Source of the DNA: Kaistia terrae
GTDB lineage: Bacteria > Pseudomonadota > Alphaproteobacteria > Rhizobiales > Kaistiaceae
NCBI RefSeq assembly: GCF_026344005.1
Contig: NZ_JAPKNH010000001.1
Location: 1,054,001 to 1,118,000 of the forward strand
Reading direction: 5' to 3'
Length of the DNA stretch: 64,000 nucleotides
The translations under genes were made by a program, and so were the position numbers. This document shows, piece by piece, positions 33,451 to 41,941 of this stretch; within the stretch, counting starts at the first letter, position 1, and each line of letters begins with the position of its first letter. The notes beneath the pieces were generated by a model. That model was not told where the DNA came from. It made no database searches and worked only from the letters and a program-made list of their open reading frames with translations.

Positions 33451-34497
33451 TCATTCGTCCGCCGTTCCACGCCGCCAGTATGCAACTGCCAGCTGCTCGC
33501 TCTTGCCGAGCTTGCAGGTGTCGCGCCAATGGGTTCGGATCTTCTGGATGGCGTCGAATTCGGTTCCGGCCCAGCAAAAGACATTTCGGTCCGACGGTAT
33601 GGCGATACGCTGAACTTCGTCGACGATCGGGTTCTGCGACCCATTGCGCGAGATCCACTGAACCTGGATCCCTTCAGGCGCCGCGAGCGGCACGGCGTCG
33701 TCACCGGGTTCGATCTCCAGCAGCACGTGGCCTTTGGCCGACGGCGGCATATTCTCCAGAGCCCGGGCGATGGCCGGCAGAGCCGTTTCATCGCCGACAA
33801 GGAGATACCAGTCCGCTGGACGGATGCCCCGTCCGCCCGGCCCGGCCATGCCGACAAGCGCTCCCGGCTCGGCGCTTTTCGCCCAGTCGCTGCCCGGACC
33901 GGGAATGGCGTGAAGCACAAAGTCGATGTCGACTTCGCTGGTATCCAGGTCGATGCTGCGGATGGTGTATTTCCGGACATCGGGCTTACGCGCCGGATCT
34001 TCGGCGATCCCCAGGCCATCAGCGCCGCGAACGGGCCAGCCCGGCTCGGCCGGATCCTTTGGGAAGTAGAGCCGGACGTGGAAGTTCTCGTCGGTCGAAA
34101 ACCGGGTAAGATCCTGTCCTTTCAACGTGATACGCCGCATATGTGGTGTCAGGTCGACGACGCGAACAACGCGCATTTCGCGAAAATCGGCGAAGGCCTG
34201 ACGGTCGGAGAATCCTGTCCATTGGATCGCAGGCCGCTCCGGATGCGCGAATTCGAGCACGTGCGACGCGAGAAAGCTGGTGACGTCTTCCAGGCCGGAC
34301 TGGCTCGGCGCCCGTGCCTCCAGGGACAATTCGCTCGGAGCGGACTGAAAGATCACCTCGCCGCCATACGGCAATGTCGCCACCCGGTGATCTTGCTGGC
34401 CGACAACGGCAATGTCATGCTCGGCGAGATGCGCCTGCAGCGCGTCCAGAACCTTTGCGGGATTTTTGAGGCGGATGGTGGCTTGCGAAGACAGCAA
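33451..34497 (-). CDS. Siderophore-interacting protein (FAD-dependent ferric-siderophore reductase)
   Basis: A 348-residue protein. An N-terminal DUF2218-like domain (residues 1-95) is followed by a SIP/ViuB reductase with the FAD motif RKYTIRSID and the NAD(P)H-binding C-terminal part (LLVGDETALPAIARALE, VFCWAGTE). It releases iron from ferric siderophores in the cytoplasm after import by the adjacent ABC system. It lies 18 bases after the ATPase gene in the same minus-strand operon. Confidence 0.9.
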   Translation of the reverse strand: MLSSQATIRLKNPAKVLDALQAHLAEHDIAVVGQQDHRVATLPYGGEVIFQSAPSELSLEARAPSQSGLEDVTSFLASHVLEFAHPERPAIQWTGFSDRQAFADFREMRVVRVVDLTPHMRRITLKGQDLTRFSTDENFHVRLYFPKDPAEPGWPVRGADGLGIAEDPARKPDVRKYTIRSIDLDTSEVDIDFVLHAIPGPGSDWAKSAEPGALVGMAGPGGRGIRPADWYLLVGDETALPAIARALENMPPSAKGHVLLEIEPGDDAVPLAAPEGIQVQWISRNGSQNPIVDEVQRIAIPSDRNVFCWAGTEFDAIQKIRTHWRDTCKLGKSEQLAVAYWRRGTADE

Positions 34498-34515
34498 GGC
34501 AGAATCTCCTGAGCG

Positions 34516-35301
34516 TCAGACGGTAGAACGTGGTGGGACGGCGCTTTCGGGCAATACGACGACCTGGTCGCCGATCCGCTCGACACGCGCATGGACGCCA
34601 TAGACATCGGCCAGCATCGCGGGCGTGAGAACGTCCTGCGGAGAGCCGGTGGCGTAGAGTCGACCGCGATCGAGAACGATCACCTGATCGGCCCAGCGAG
34701 CCGCCAGCGACAGATCGTGCAGCACCATGATCACAGCGGCGCCCTCCTCTGCCAGAGCCCTCACCTGCTGCATGACCTGCAACTGGCGCGCGAGGTCGAG
34801 CGCACTTGTCGGCTCGTCGAGGAAAAGCAGTCGCGGTGACCGTGCGATGGCTTGTGCCAGGCTGACGAGCTGCCGCTCGCCACCGGAAAGCTGGTCCAGC
34901 GACGACAGGGAAAGCTGCACGATGTTCAGGCGTTGCAGAACAGCGACGGCCTGCCGTTCGAGACCGCCCTTGGAGACGGCTCCCTGCATCGCCACGATGA
35001 CGCTTTCGATCACCGTCAGTTCCGTGCCCTGCGGCAAAGCCTGTGGCATGAACCCGATCAGGCCCGCCCGCTCGCGCGGCTTCAGCAAGCGCAGGTTCGT
35101 TGACCCGAATAGTAGCGCACCTGTCGATGGAACAATCTGCGCCAAAGCTTTGAGAATAGTCGATTTTCCAGCGCCGTTCGGACCGACCAACGCGGTAACG
35201 GTGCCGGCTCGGATGGTCGCTAGGCTCAGCCCATCGATCGCCTTGCGGCGGCCATAGCTCACGGAAAGTGCTGTTACCACCAGTTGTTCGTGCACTGTCA
35301 T
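34516..35301 (-). CDS. Ferric-siderophore ABC transporter ATP-binding protein (FecE/FhuC-like)
   Basis: A 261-residue ATPase with Walker A GPNGAGKST, signature LSGGERQLVSLAQA, Walker B LLFLDEPTSALD and switch histidine in VLHDLSLAA. The ATG at 35301 shares ATGA with the permease stop. An open frame continues far upstream inside the permease gene in the wrong frame and is not coding. It powers import through the FecCD-type permease. Confidence 0.93.
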   Translation of the reverse strand: MTVHEQLVVTALSVSYGRRKAIDGLSLATIRAGTVTALVGPNGAGKSTILKALAQIVPSTGALLFGSTNLRLLKPRERAGLIGFMPQALPQGTELTVIESVIVAMQGAVSKGGLERQAVAVLQRLNIVQLSLSSLDQLSGGERQLVSLAQAIARSPRLLFLDEPTSALDLARQLQVMQQVRALAEEGAAVIMVLHDLSLAARWADQVIVLDRGRLYATGSPQDVLTPAMLADVYGVHARVERIGDQVVVLPESAVPPRSTV

Positions 35302-36371
35302 GCCGGCCGCCGATGGCGTCGCACGACGAGCCAGACGAAGCCCGGCAAGCCCACGAGCGCCGTGACGATGCCGATCGGGATGACGATGCCGGGGACGATC
35401 AGCTTGGAGGCAATCGAGGCGGCGGAAACGGTAAGCGCACCGACGAGCAGGCTGGCCGGAAGAAAATAGCGATGGTCCTCGCCGACCAGCATCCGCGCGA
35501 TATGCGGGGCGATGAGGCCGACGAAGCCGACGACGCCGACAAAGGCCACGCTGGTTGCTGCCAGCAGGCTGACCCGAATGAGCGCCATGAGCCGAAGACG
35601 ATCCGTGTCGAAGCCGAGGCTGATCGCCCTCTCCTCGCCCAGTCTTAACGCGGTCAGCGGCCAGGCCGCCCGTAGCGAGAACGGCACCACAAGCACGAGT
35701 ACACCGGCGAGGATTGAGAGCACGGTCCAATCGGCGCGCGCGAGGCTGCCCATGCTCCAGAAGACGATCTGCTGCAGCGCTTCGGCCGAGGCGATGAACT
35801 GCACCAACGACAGCACGGCGCTGGCGGCAAAGCCGAGCGCGATGCCGAACAGGATCAGCGTTTCCGCGCCGGCATTGGTGAGGCGCGTCAGTGCCTGCAC
35901 CAGAAAGAGCGCCGCCAGGGCGAAGAGAAAGGCGTTGCCGGCAACCAGCCAGGGGCCGCCCAGCGAGGTCACGCCAATGCCAAGGACGATGGCCAGCGCG
36001 GCCCCAAGGGCGGCGGCATAGGAGATGCCAAGCGTGAAGGGCTCGGCGAGCGGGTTTGCAAGCACCGTCTGCATCTCGGCGCCGGCGAGCGACAACGATG
36101 CACCGACGAGCACAGCCATGACCGCCACCGGCAGCCGGACTTGCCACAGGATGACGCCCTGAGCGCGCGACAGTTCCGTAAAGCCCAGGAGGCTAGATGC
36201 GGCATCGCGGATCGAAATGGACGCGGGGCCGGTCCCGAGATCGAGAAGGAAGGCCGCGATCACGCCGAAGCCGAGGATGGCGAGCAGGATACGGCGGCGG
36301 CGCTTGAGGCCGGCATAAGCCGCAAGTGCCTCATCGGCCAGCCGCTCATGCTGGGAAACGACGGTGCTCAC
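35298..36371 (-). CDS. FecCD-family iron-siderophore ABC permease
   Basis: A 357-residue polytopic permease. Family landmarks include LWQVRLPVAVMAVLVGASLSLAG, NPLAEPFTLGISYAAALGA, the ATPase-coupling region ERAISLGFDTDR and FVGLIAPHIARMLVGEDHR. A single FecCD gene implies a homodimeric pore. It overlaps the ATPase gene downstream and the binding-protein gene upstream by four bases each. Confidence 0.93.
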   Translation of the reverse strand: MSTVVSQHERLADEALAAYAGLKRRRRILLAILGFGVIAAFLLDLGTGPASISIRDAASSLLGFTELSRAQGVILWQVRLPVAVMAVLVGASLSLAGAEMQTVLANPLAEPFTLGISYAAALGAALAIVLGIGVTSLGGPWLVAGNAFLFALAALFLVQALTRLTNAGAETLILFGIALGFAASAVLSLVQFIASAEALQQIVFWSMGSLARADWTVLSILAGVLVLVVPFSLRAAWPLTALRLGEERAISLGFDTDRLRLMALIRVSLLAATSVAFVGVVGFVGLIAPHIARMLVGEDHRYFLPASLLVGALTVSAASIASKLIVPGIVIPIGIVTALVGLPGFVWLVVRRHRRPA

Positions 36372-37531
36372 GGATCGACCCAGTAGGTTCCAAGCATCGG
36401 AACGGCCAGATAGTCGCGATTGATCGCGTCGATCGTCGCCTGCGGATCGATATCGGTGAAGAGCTCCGGATGCAGGATTTTCGCGAGCTTCTCGATCAGG
36501 ACAATGTTCACCGGGCTGTCGTTGAACATATGCCAGACGGCAAAGGCGCGCCCTTCCCTCACAGCCGTCAGATCGGCGATGCCCGGTGTCGCGAGCAGCC
36601 TTGCAAAGGTGGTTTTCGCCGTTTGATCATCGATGCCGGTTCCGAGAACGAGGCCGCCACGAGCCGCCAGATGGGCGCCGCCCGTGGCGATGTAGATCTG
36701 GGGATCGTCCACCAGCAATTGCTCGAGGCTGACATCGCCGTAGAGACCGGGAACATGGGCCAGCGCCAGGTTTCGGCCGCCTGCGATCTCGATCATCTCG
36801 TTGAAGACGCCGCGACCGGGCGTCGAGCAACAGGGCATTCCGCCAGCATGAACATGCATGAAGACGCCGGGACGATTGATGGCCTGCTTGGCGAGCCGGT
36901 CCTGAATGGTCGAAAGCTTGCCTTCGTAGAAGGCGATGAAATCCTCTGCCTTCGGCTCTACGCCAAGCGCTTTCCCGAGCAGGCGCAGGCTGGGCAAGGC
37001 GTTGTCGAGTGGCTGCGAGAAGAAATCGACGACGAGGACAGGAATGCCCAATTGTCCAAGCAACTCGATCGAGCGGGCCATGGCAGGCGCTTCGGCGTCA
37101 TAGAGGCTGAGAACCACGAGATCCGGCTTCAGCGTGGACACGGTTTCCACCGACAGCGTTTCCCCTGCCCCTCCGCCGACGACCGGGATGTCCGAGATGG
37201 CCGGGAATGCTTTTTGCCACGCCGCGTAGCTTGCCGTGTCGCGTTTGAAATCGTCGCGCCAGCCGACAATCCGCGATACCGGGTCCGGATGGATCAGGGC
37301 CAGAACGCTGATGCTGCGCCCGGTGCCGAGCACGATCCGCTCAGCCGGCTTCTCCAGCGTAACCGTCCGGCCAAGAATGTCCGTCATGATGATCGGCGAC
37401 GCATAGGCAACGGCCGGCGCGAAGAGCAGAAGCACCCACGTGAAGAACGCGACCGCCGCTTCGAAACGCGGTCGAGCCGCCGGTTTCCCGGCGGCTCCTG
37501 CAAGATGTTGAATAGAGTTTGAAATTACCAT
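36368..37531 (-). CDS. Iron-siderophore ABC transporter substrate-binding protein (FecB/FepB-like)
   Basis: A 387-residue periplasmic protein. After an N-terminal extension (about 25 residues) comes a hydrophobic signal, FFTWVLLLFAPAVAYAS, and a TroA-type fold with DILGRTVTLEKPAERIVLG and LKPDLVVLS. The ATG at 37531 lies within the last codons of the receptor gene, so the two overlap by seven bases. It carries the ferric siderophore from the outer-membrane receptor to the permease. Confidence 0.9.
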   Translation of the reverse strand: MVISNSIQHLAGAAGKPAARPRFEAAVAFFTWVLLLFAPAVAYASPIIMTDILGRTVTLEKPAERIVLGTGRSISVLALIHPDPVSRIVGWRDDFKRDTASYAAWQKAFPAISDIPVVGGGAGETLSVETVSTLKPDLVVLSLYDAEAPAMARSIELLGQLGIPVLVVDFFSQPLDNALPSLRLLGKALGVEPKAEDFIAFYEGKLSTIQDRLAKQAINRPGVFMHVHAGGMPCCSTPGRGVFNEMIEIAGGRNLALAHVPGLYGDVSLEQLLVDDPQIYIATGGAHLAARGGLVLGTGIDDQTAKTTFARLLATPGIADLTAVREGRAFAVWHMFNDSPVNIVLIEKLAKILHPELFTDIDPQATIDAINRDYLAVPMLGTYWVDP

Positions 37532-39702
37532 GAGTACTTCAGATTGGCCGTGATCGTGCGTCCGGCGCCGTAGTTGCAGCTACCGCCGGTAGCATTCAGG
37601 CAGTGCGACACATAGGTTTTGTCGAACAGGTTGCTGACGTTGACGCGCAGCTTGGTGCCCTCGAACTCCTTGCTAATCGCGCCGAAGTCAACCTCGGCGC
37701 CGATGTCGACCAGGGCTCGTTCCGGGATCTCAAGCTGTGCCAGATAGGCCGGTGACGTCTGATAGGACGAAGTGGCACGAACGCCGGCGCTCAATGCCAG
37801 TCCCGGAGCGAAATCGGGCTGATAGCGCACCCACACCGAGCCCTGATGCTCCGGCAGGCGCAGCATCGGACGACCGATATCTGCCACGGTGCTGGATTCC
37901 AGGATTTCCGAGTTCGAATAGGCGTAGGCCGCGAGGACTTCCAGCGACGACGAAATCTCGTACTTGCCCTCGAACTCGACGCCGCGGACTCGGCTCTTGC
38001 CGCTCTGGACGTAATAGAGCGTGTTGGTAATGTCAGGCGTCAGGCTGTTGTCCGTCGTGAGATCGAACAACGACACACCGATCATGCCGCGTCCGTTCGC
38101 GGGCTCGTATTTGATGCCCACTTCATACTGGGTTGCGGTCTGGGGCGTGAAGGGATCACCGGCAAGAGTGGTGCCGAGCATGGGCTGGAACGACGTCATG
38201 TAGCTGACATACGGGGCCAGGCCATTGTCGAAGAGATAGGTAAGGCCAGCGCGACCGCTCAACGCCTGATCGTTTGTGTTGACGTTGGTTCCGGCGAGGC
38301 GATTTTCGCTGTCGATATCCGACAGATCATAACGCAGGCCGAACGTCCCGACCCAGTTGTCATAGCGGACCTGATCCTGCGCGTAGAAGCCGAGCTGGTC
38401 CTGCTTCTGTACACCCGAGCGGGTGACCGGCGAGATCGGGAAGTTGAGACCATAGATCGGATTGAGATAGTCAATCGGCGGGACGACGACCCCGCGTCCG
38501 GTATTGCCGAACTGGGTTTCCGACGTCGATCGAATGTAGTCGAGGCCAAACAGAGCCGTATGTTCAAAGGCGCCTGTCTGGAATTTCGCCTCGGCCTGAT
38601 TGTCCACGGCGAACGATGTAAGGGAATCGTCCGACATCGCAGTGACGCGCTCAAGAACGGTGCCAGGTCCGTTATATGCGAAGGCCGGATTGACCAGAGC
38701 AAGGTCCATGTTCTGGTCAGAATGCGCATAACGCAGGTTCTGCCGCACGGTCCATGTGTCGTTGAAGCTGTGTTCGAACTCATATCCGAGCGCGTAAAAT
38801 TCGCGATTGAACTCTCCGAAGCTTGGATCTCCCAGGAAAACGTCGCGCGGAATCTGGCCGGCTGGGTTCGGCAGCAGCGTACCGACCGCCGGGTAAAAGC
38901 GCGGCGAGAAGGTCGGCGTGTCACGCTGGTAATAGCCATAAAGCGTCAGGTTTGTGTCGTCGGTCGGCGCCCAGGTGATGCTGGGCGCCACCATGATCTG
39001 CTGGTCGCTCTCATGGTCGATCTGCGTGTTGAGATCCTTGCCAAGCGCCGTGAAGCGATAGAGCCACTGGCCGTCCTGGCTGATCTTGCCGGTCATGTCG
39101 ACCGCGCCCTGGATGCCGCCGAAAGTGCTCGTCTGGACGGAGGCTTCGCGGTAGGTCTCGGCCTGGGGCCGCTTGCTGACTAGATTGACCAGGCCGCCGG
39201 GGATGGTGCGACCGTAGAGAACCGAAGCCGGCCCCTTGAGCACTTCCACCCGCTCCAGCGCGTAACTGTTGATGCTGGGTGTCGCGTATCCGGCGGGATC
39301 GCCGGGCAGCATGAGGCCGTCGAGCCAGGTATTGCCGAAAGTGTTGAAGCCGCGGATGTACAGCCAGTCGTAGCGGATGTCGTAGCCGTTCGGCTCGGCG
39401 TCTACGCCGGGAGTGTAGCGAAGCGCCTGGGCGACCGAATTCGCGCCCTGGGCGTCCATCTGCTCGCGCGTGACTACGTTCACGACCTGCGGCGTCTCGA
39501 GCAGCGGTGTCGCCGTCTTCGATGCGCTTACGGACTTCTTCGCGACGATGCCGTCGTCCGGCCCCCTTGCCGGTTCGCCGTCCTTGCTGTCGCCATCCAC
39601 GACGATCTGTTTGAGTTCGACTGGCTGCTGTGCCAGAGCGGGCGCCGCGAACGCGACAACCCCGACGGCCGTAGTGGCCAGCAGAAGCGACCTAATCGTC
39701 AT
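37525..39702 (-). CDS. TonB-dependent siderophore receptor
   Basis: A 725-residue outer-membrane receptor of the FhuA/FegA/FhuE group. The signal peptide MTIRSLLLATTAVGVVAFA ends near ALAQQ. A plug domain follows (TPQVVNVVTREQMDAQGANS, then RVEVLKGPASVLYGRTIPGGLVN), then a beta-barrel ending in an aromatic residue (NLKYSW), as expected for BAM recognition. The ATG at 39702 has GGAG seven bases upstream; an ATG at 39720 is an alternative. It heads the siderophore operon and is divergent from an AraC regulator. Hydroxamate ligands are likely from family membership only. Confidence 0.93.
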   Translation of the reverse strand: MTIRSLLLATTAVGVVAFAAPALAQQPVELKQIVVDGDSKDGEPARGPDDGIVAKKSVSASKTATPLLETPQVVNVVTREQMDAQGANSVAQALRYTPGVDAEPNGYDIRYDWLYIRGFNTFGNTWLDGLMLPGDPAGYATPSINSYALERVEVLKGPASVLYGRTIPGGLVNLVSKRPQAETYREASVQTSTFGGIQGAVDMTGKISQDGQWLYRFTALGKDLNTQIDHESDQQIMVAPSITWAPTDDTNLTLYGYYQRDTPTFSPRFYPAVGTLLPNPAGQIPRDVFLGDPSFGEFNREFYALGYEFEHSFNDTWTVRQNLRYAHSDQNMDLALVNPAFAYNGPGTVLERVTAMSDDSLTSFAVDNQAEAKFQTGAFEHTALFGLDYIRSTSETQFGNTGRGVVVPPIDYLNPIYGLNFPISPVTRSGVQKQDQLGFYAQDQVRYDNWVGTFGLRYDLSDIDSENRLAGTNVNTNDQALSGRAGLTYLFDNGLAPYVSYMTSFQPMLGTTLAGDPFTPQTATQYEVGIKYEPANGRGMIGVSLFDLTTDNSLTPDITNTLYYVQSGKSRVRGVEFEGKYEISSSLEVLAAYAYSNSEILESSTVADIGRPMLRLPEHQGSVWVRYQPDFAPGLALSAGVRATSSYQTSPAYLAQLEIPERALVDIGAEVDFGAISKEFEGTKLRVNVSNLFDKTYVSHCLNATGGSCNYGAGRTITANLKYSW

Positions 39703-39878
39703 CCCGAAACTCCGCACCATAGACCCCCGACTAAAATCTAACTATCATGGTCATGTTATGGAGGTTCGTAGGGCAACTTAGCTCGGCGGACAACGGTTTG
39801 GCCTTTGCGCTCCAATCGGAGTCGTTTGCGCAAGCCGCAAAGTTTCGATGCTGCAGAAAATGGGCGACAGGCCGTCTC

Positions 39879-40886
39879 GTGAATTCATCAGAAGAAGCAC
39901 AGAAAGCTGCCAGCCAGGGACTGGGCGCCGTCATGCGGGTCGCCGATCTCGAGCGACGGCCGGGTCTCACCTTGGAAAGCGACAACGACCGTCTTTCGCA
40001 CGAGGATCCCTTGTTTCGCGGCGAATTCTGGCATCGCGAAATGCGTCGCGGCCTGCATGTACACGCGAGCAACGTGTTCGAAGTCGAAGGCTTCACGGCC
40101 CTTTCTTCACAGAAGGCGGGTCTCTCCTGCATCTTCCTGATCGAGGGAGATGTCGCCATCGAAGTTGGCGAGCGTCGCTTCGATTTTCACGGGACCGGCG
40201 CGGTGCATGAGGGCGTGCTCATCCCGAGCGCCCGCCCCGAACAGTTCCGGCGCATCTCGCGCGGCAATCAGAAGCTGCGTCATCTGGTGATCACGGTGAG
40301 CCCCGAGTGGCTCGATCGCGACGGCCTGGAAACGGTGAGTGACCACCGGTTGGCGAGCGGCCTCGCCAGCGATCATCTGGGCGGTCAGTCGTGGAAAACA
40401 ACGCGGCGGCTGGGCGAGTTGGTTCACCGCATCCTGGCGCCCACCTGCGCGCCGTCGGATCTGCGCGATCTGCTGATTGAGAGCGCCGCGGTCGAGATCA
40501 TCGCCGAAGCATTGGGCGCGTCAACGCATCAGGAAGAGCGAACTCTCACGACGTCGCTCACCCCATTCGACCGAAGCCGATTGCGTCGAGCCGAGGACTA
40601 CATCGCCGGACACAGTGGCGCTCTTTTGGTCGAGGATATCGCTCGCGAAGCCGGCACGAGTGGTAGCGGATTGCAGCGTCTCTTCAAGACCGCGCATGGC
40701 ACCAGCGTGGTCGAGCACGTCCGGCAAAGACGTCTGGAACAGGCGCGCCGCGCTTTGGCTGAGGATCAGGTATCGATCCAGGAGGCCAGCGCACTTGCCG
40801 GCTATGGCAACGCTGCGAATTTCGCTACCGCCTTCAAGCGGCAATTCGGTGTGTCGCCCTCCGAAGTGAGAGCGCGCACAAGGTAG
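39879..40886 (+). CDS. AraC family regulator (PchR-like)
   Basis: A 335-residue regulator with a C-terminal pair of helix-turn-helices (LVEDIAREAGTSGSGLQRLFK and IQEASALAGYGNAANFATAFKRQF) and an N-terminal sensing domain resembling PchR-type siderophore regulators. I chose a GTG at 39879 with AGG upstream, because it leaves a 176-base divergent promoter region facing the TonB receptor. The longest open frame begins at 39747 and would leave only 44 bases. It probably activates the receptor operon when ferric siderophore is present. Confidence 0.82.
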   Translation: MNSSEEAQKAASQGLGAVMRVADLERRPGLTLESDNDRLSHEDPLFRGEFWHREMRRGLHVHASNVFEVEGFTALSSQKAGLSCIFLIEGDVAIEVGERRFDFHGTGAVHEGVLIPSARPEQFRRISRGNQKLRHLVITVSPEWLDRDGLETVSDHRLASGLASDHLGGQSWKTTRRLGELVHRILAPTCAPSDLRDLLIESAAVEIIAEALGASTHQEERTLTTSLTPFDRSRLRRAEDYIAGHSGALLVEDIAREAGTSGSGLQRLFKTAHGTSVVEHVRQRRLEQARRALAEDQVSIQEASALAGYGNAANFATAFKRQFGVSPSEVRARTR

Positions 40887-40919
40887 GCACGGTTCTCGTC
40901 GTTGGAAGCTGCCGCTCTG

Positions 40920-41627
40920 TTAAGGGCCGTTCGGATCGCCCGAGGACGAGATCCAGCGTGGCGGCGACGTGAACTTCGATACCGCCGAATCGCTCCAGCG
41001 CATCACGTTGTCGACCAGCTTTTCGCTCTGGGTCACGACAGTCGAAGCCGCGGATTTGGCCATGCCGCCAACCGATGACGGCTCGCGCTCGATCGGGCCG
41101 AGGTTTTCATCCGGCGTTGCGATATCCAGCGGCGGCGAAATGCCCCTGGTCATGGGTTGTTCGATTTCGCGCGTCGACAGGACCCGAGGCTGTTCAGGCC
41201 GCGGAGCAGGCGGGGCCGCCAGGGCCTTGGTGACGGTCGTCTCCCAGGAAACGCAATCATCCGCCTCGCAGGAACGAGCGGCATCGTCTGGCCTTGCAGC
41301 CCGGGGGGCGGAGGACTTGGCTAGCGGCTTTGCCTGAGGCTTGGGCGGGATGGCTGCGACGGCTTCGGGCTTGGGTGCCTCTTCGGCGGCCGGGAGCGGC
41401 ACGGCCTGACGGATCTCGGGCGTTGCATCGGGCGACTGAGCGTCCGGCATCACATAGATCTCGGCGGTTGCCGGCTGTGGCTGGCGTGGCAGCTGCGATC
41501 GCGTCAACATGGCATTCGTGACGAGCCCGGCGCCAAGCACAGCGACCAAGGCAGCCGATCCCAGCAAGACTAGACGCGGCACCCGGCGAAGAAGATTCGG
41601 AGAGATCTCGTCATTGATTTCAGCCAC
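40920..41627 (-). CDS. Hypothetical membrane-anchored Pro/Ala-rich protein
   Basis: I do not recognise the family of this 235-residue protein. A GTG at 41627 with AGGGGAA upstream is the best start. A short basic N-terminus is followed by one transmembrane helix (RLVLLGSAALVAVLGAGLV, about residues 15-37), then a long extracytoplasmic part rich in Pro, Ala and Glu. Two cysteines close together (CEADDCVSW) could form a disulfide. The layout recalls envelope linkers such as TonB-like or cell-division accessory proteins, but no diagnostic motif is present. Its neighbours give no functional clue. Confidence 0.65.
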   Translation of the reverse strand: MAEINDEISPNLLRRVPRLVLLGSAALVAVLGAGLVTNAMLTRSQLPRQPQPATAEIYVMPDAQSPDATPEIRQAVPLPAAEEAPKPEAVAAIPPKPQAKPLAKSSAPRAARPDDAARSCEADDCVSWETTVTKALAAPPAPRPEQPRVLSTREIEQPMTRGISPPLDIATPDENLGPIEREPSSVGGMAKSAASTVVTQSEKLVDNVMRWSDSAVSKFTSPPRWISSSGDPNGP

Positions 41628-41779
41628 GGCGATTCCCCTGCTTTGGCGAAGGCAATGCCCTAGTAGGCACCTGATTCCCGGCCTCAATGGGGCCGCTTTC
41701 GGGCGAAGCGACGACGCTGACGGGCCGATTTGGCGGCATTCGGCCGTTTCCCAGTCAAAAACGAGCCTCAATGGCTCGA

Positions 41780-41808
41780 TTGACACCCCCAAAGGCTAAT
41801 CTTATCAT
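41780..41808 (+). promoter_or_regulatory. Sigma-70-type promoter for the GH2 gene
   Basis: TTGACA at 41780-41785 and TATCAT at 41803-41808 are separated by exactly 17 bases. The region is AT-richer than its surroundings. Transcription would start near 41815, about 125 bases before the GH2 start codon. Confidence 0.65.
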
Positions 41809-41816
41809 AATACCAT

Positions 41817-41831
41817 TGATCGCAAGGATCA
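41817..41831. promoter_or_regulatory. Short palindrome at the predicted GH2 transcription start
   Basis: TGATC, five bases, GATCA overlies the expected start of transcription and could be a repressor site. Arms of only five bases make chance occurrence quite possible. Confidence 0.3.
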
Positions 41832-41941
41832 TCGCAGAATGGAGGAGGGCAGCCCCCTGCCCTTGGGCCTTCCGGAGCCGCGTCTGACGCTGCGCCGCGG
41901 CCCGACTGCGTCTTGTCGTGGTTGGATTTGGAGGAAGTCCC

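Larger units (their letters stand above)
41628..41941. other. Intergenic promoter region between the divergent hypothetical gene and the GH2 gene
   Basis: These 314 bases lie between two divergent genes and contain no credible coding sequence. They carry a well-formed sigma-70-like promoter and a short palindrome, listed separately. The rest shows nothing notable. Confidence 0.6.

Noticed and set aside
34516-36147. The siderophore ATPase frame extends about 850 bases upstream
   Set aside because: The extension lies within the FecCD permease gene in another frame and is Arg/Ala/Gly-rich. The ATGA overlap at 35298-35301 marks the real start.
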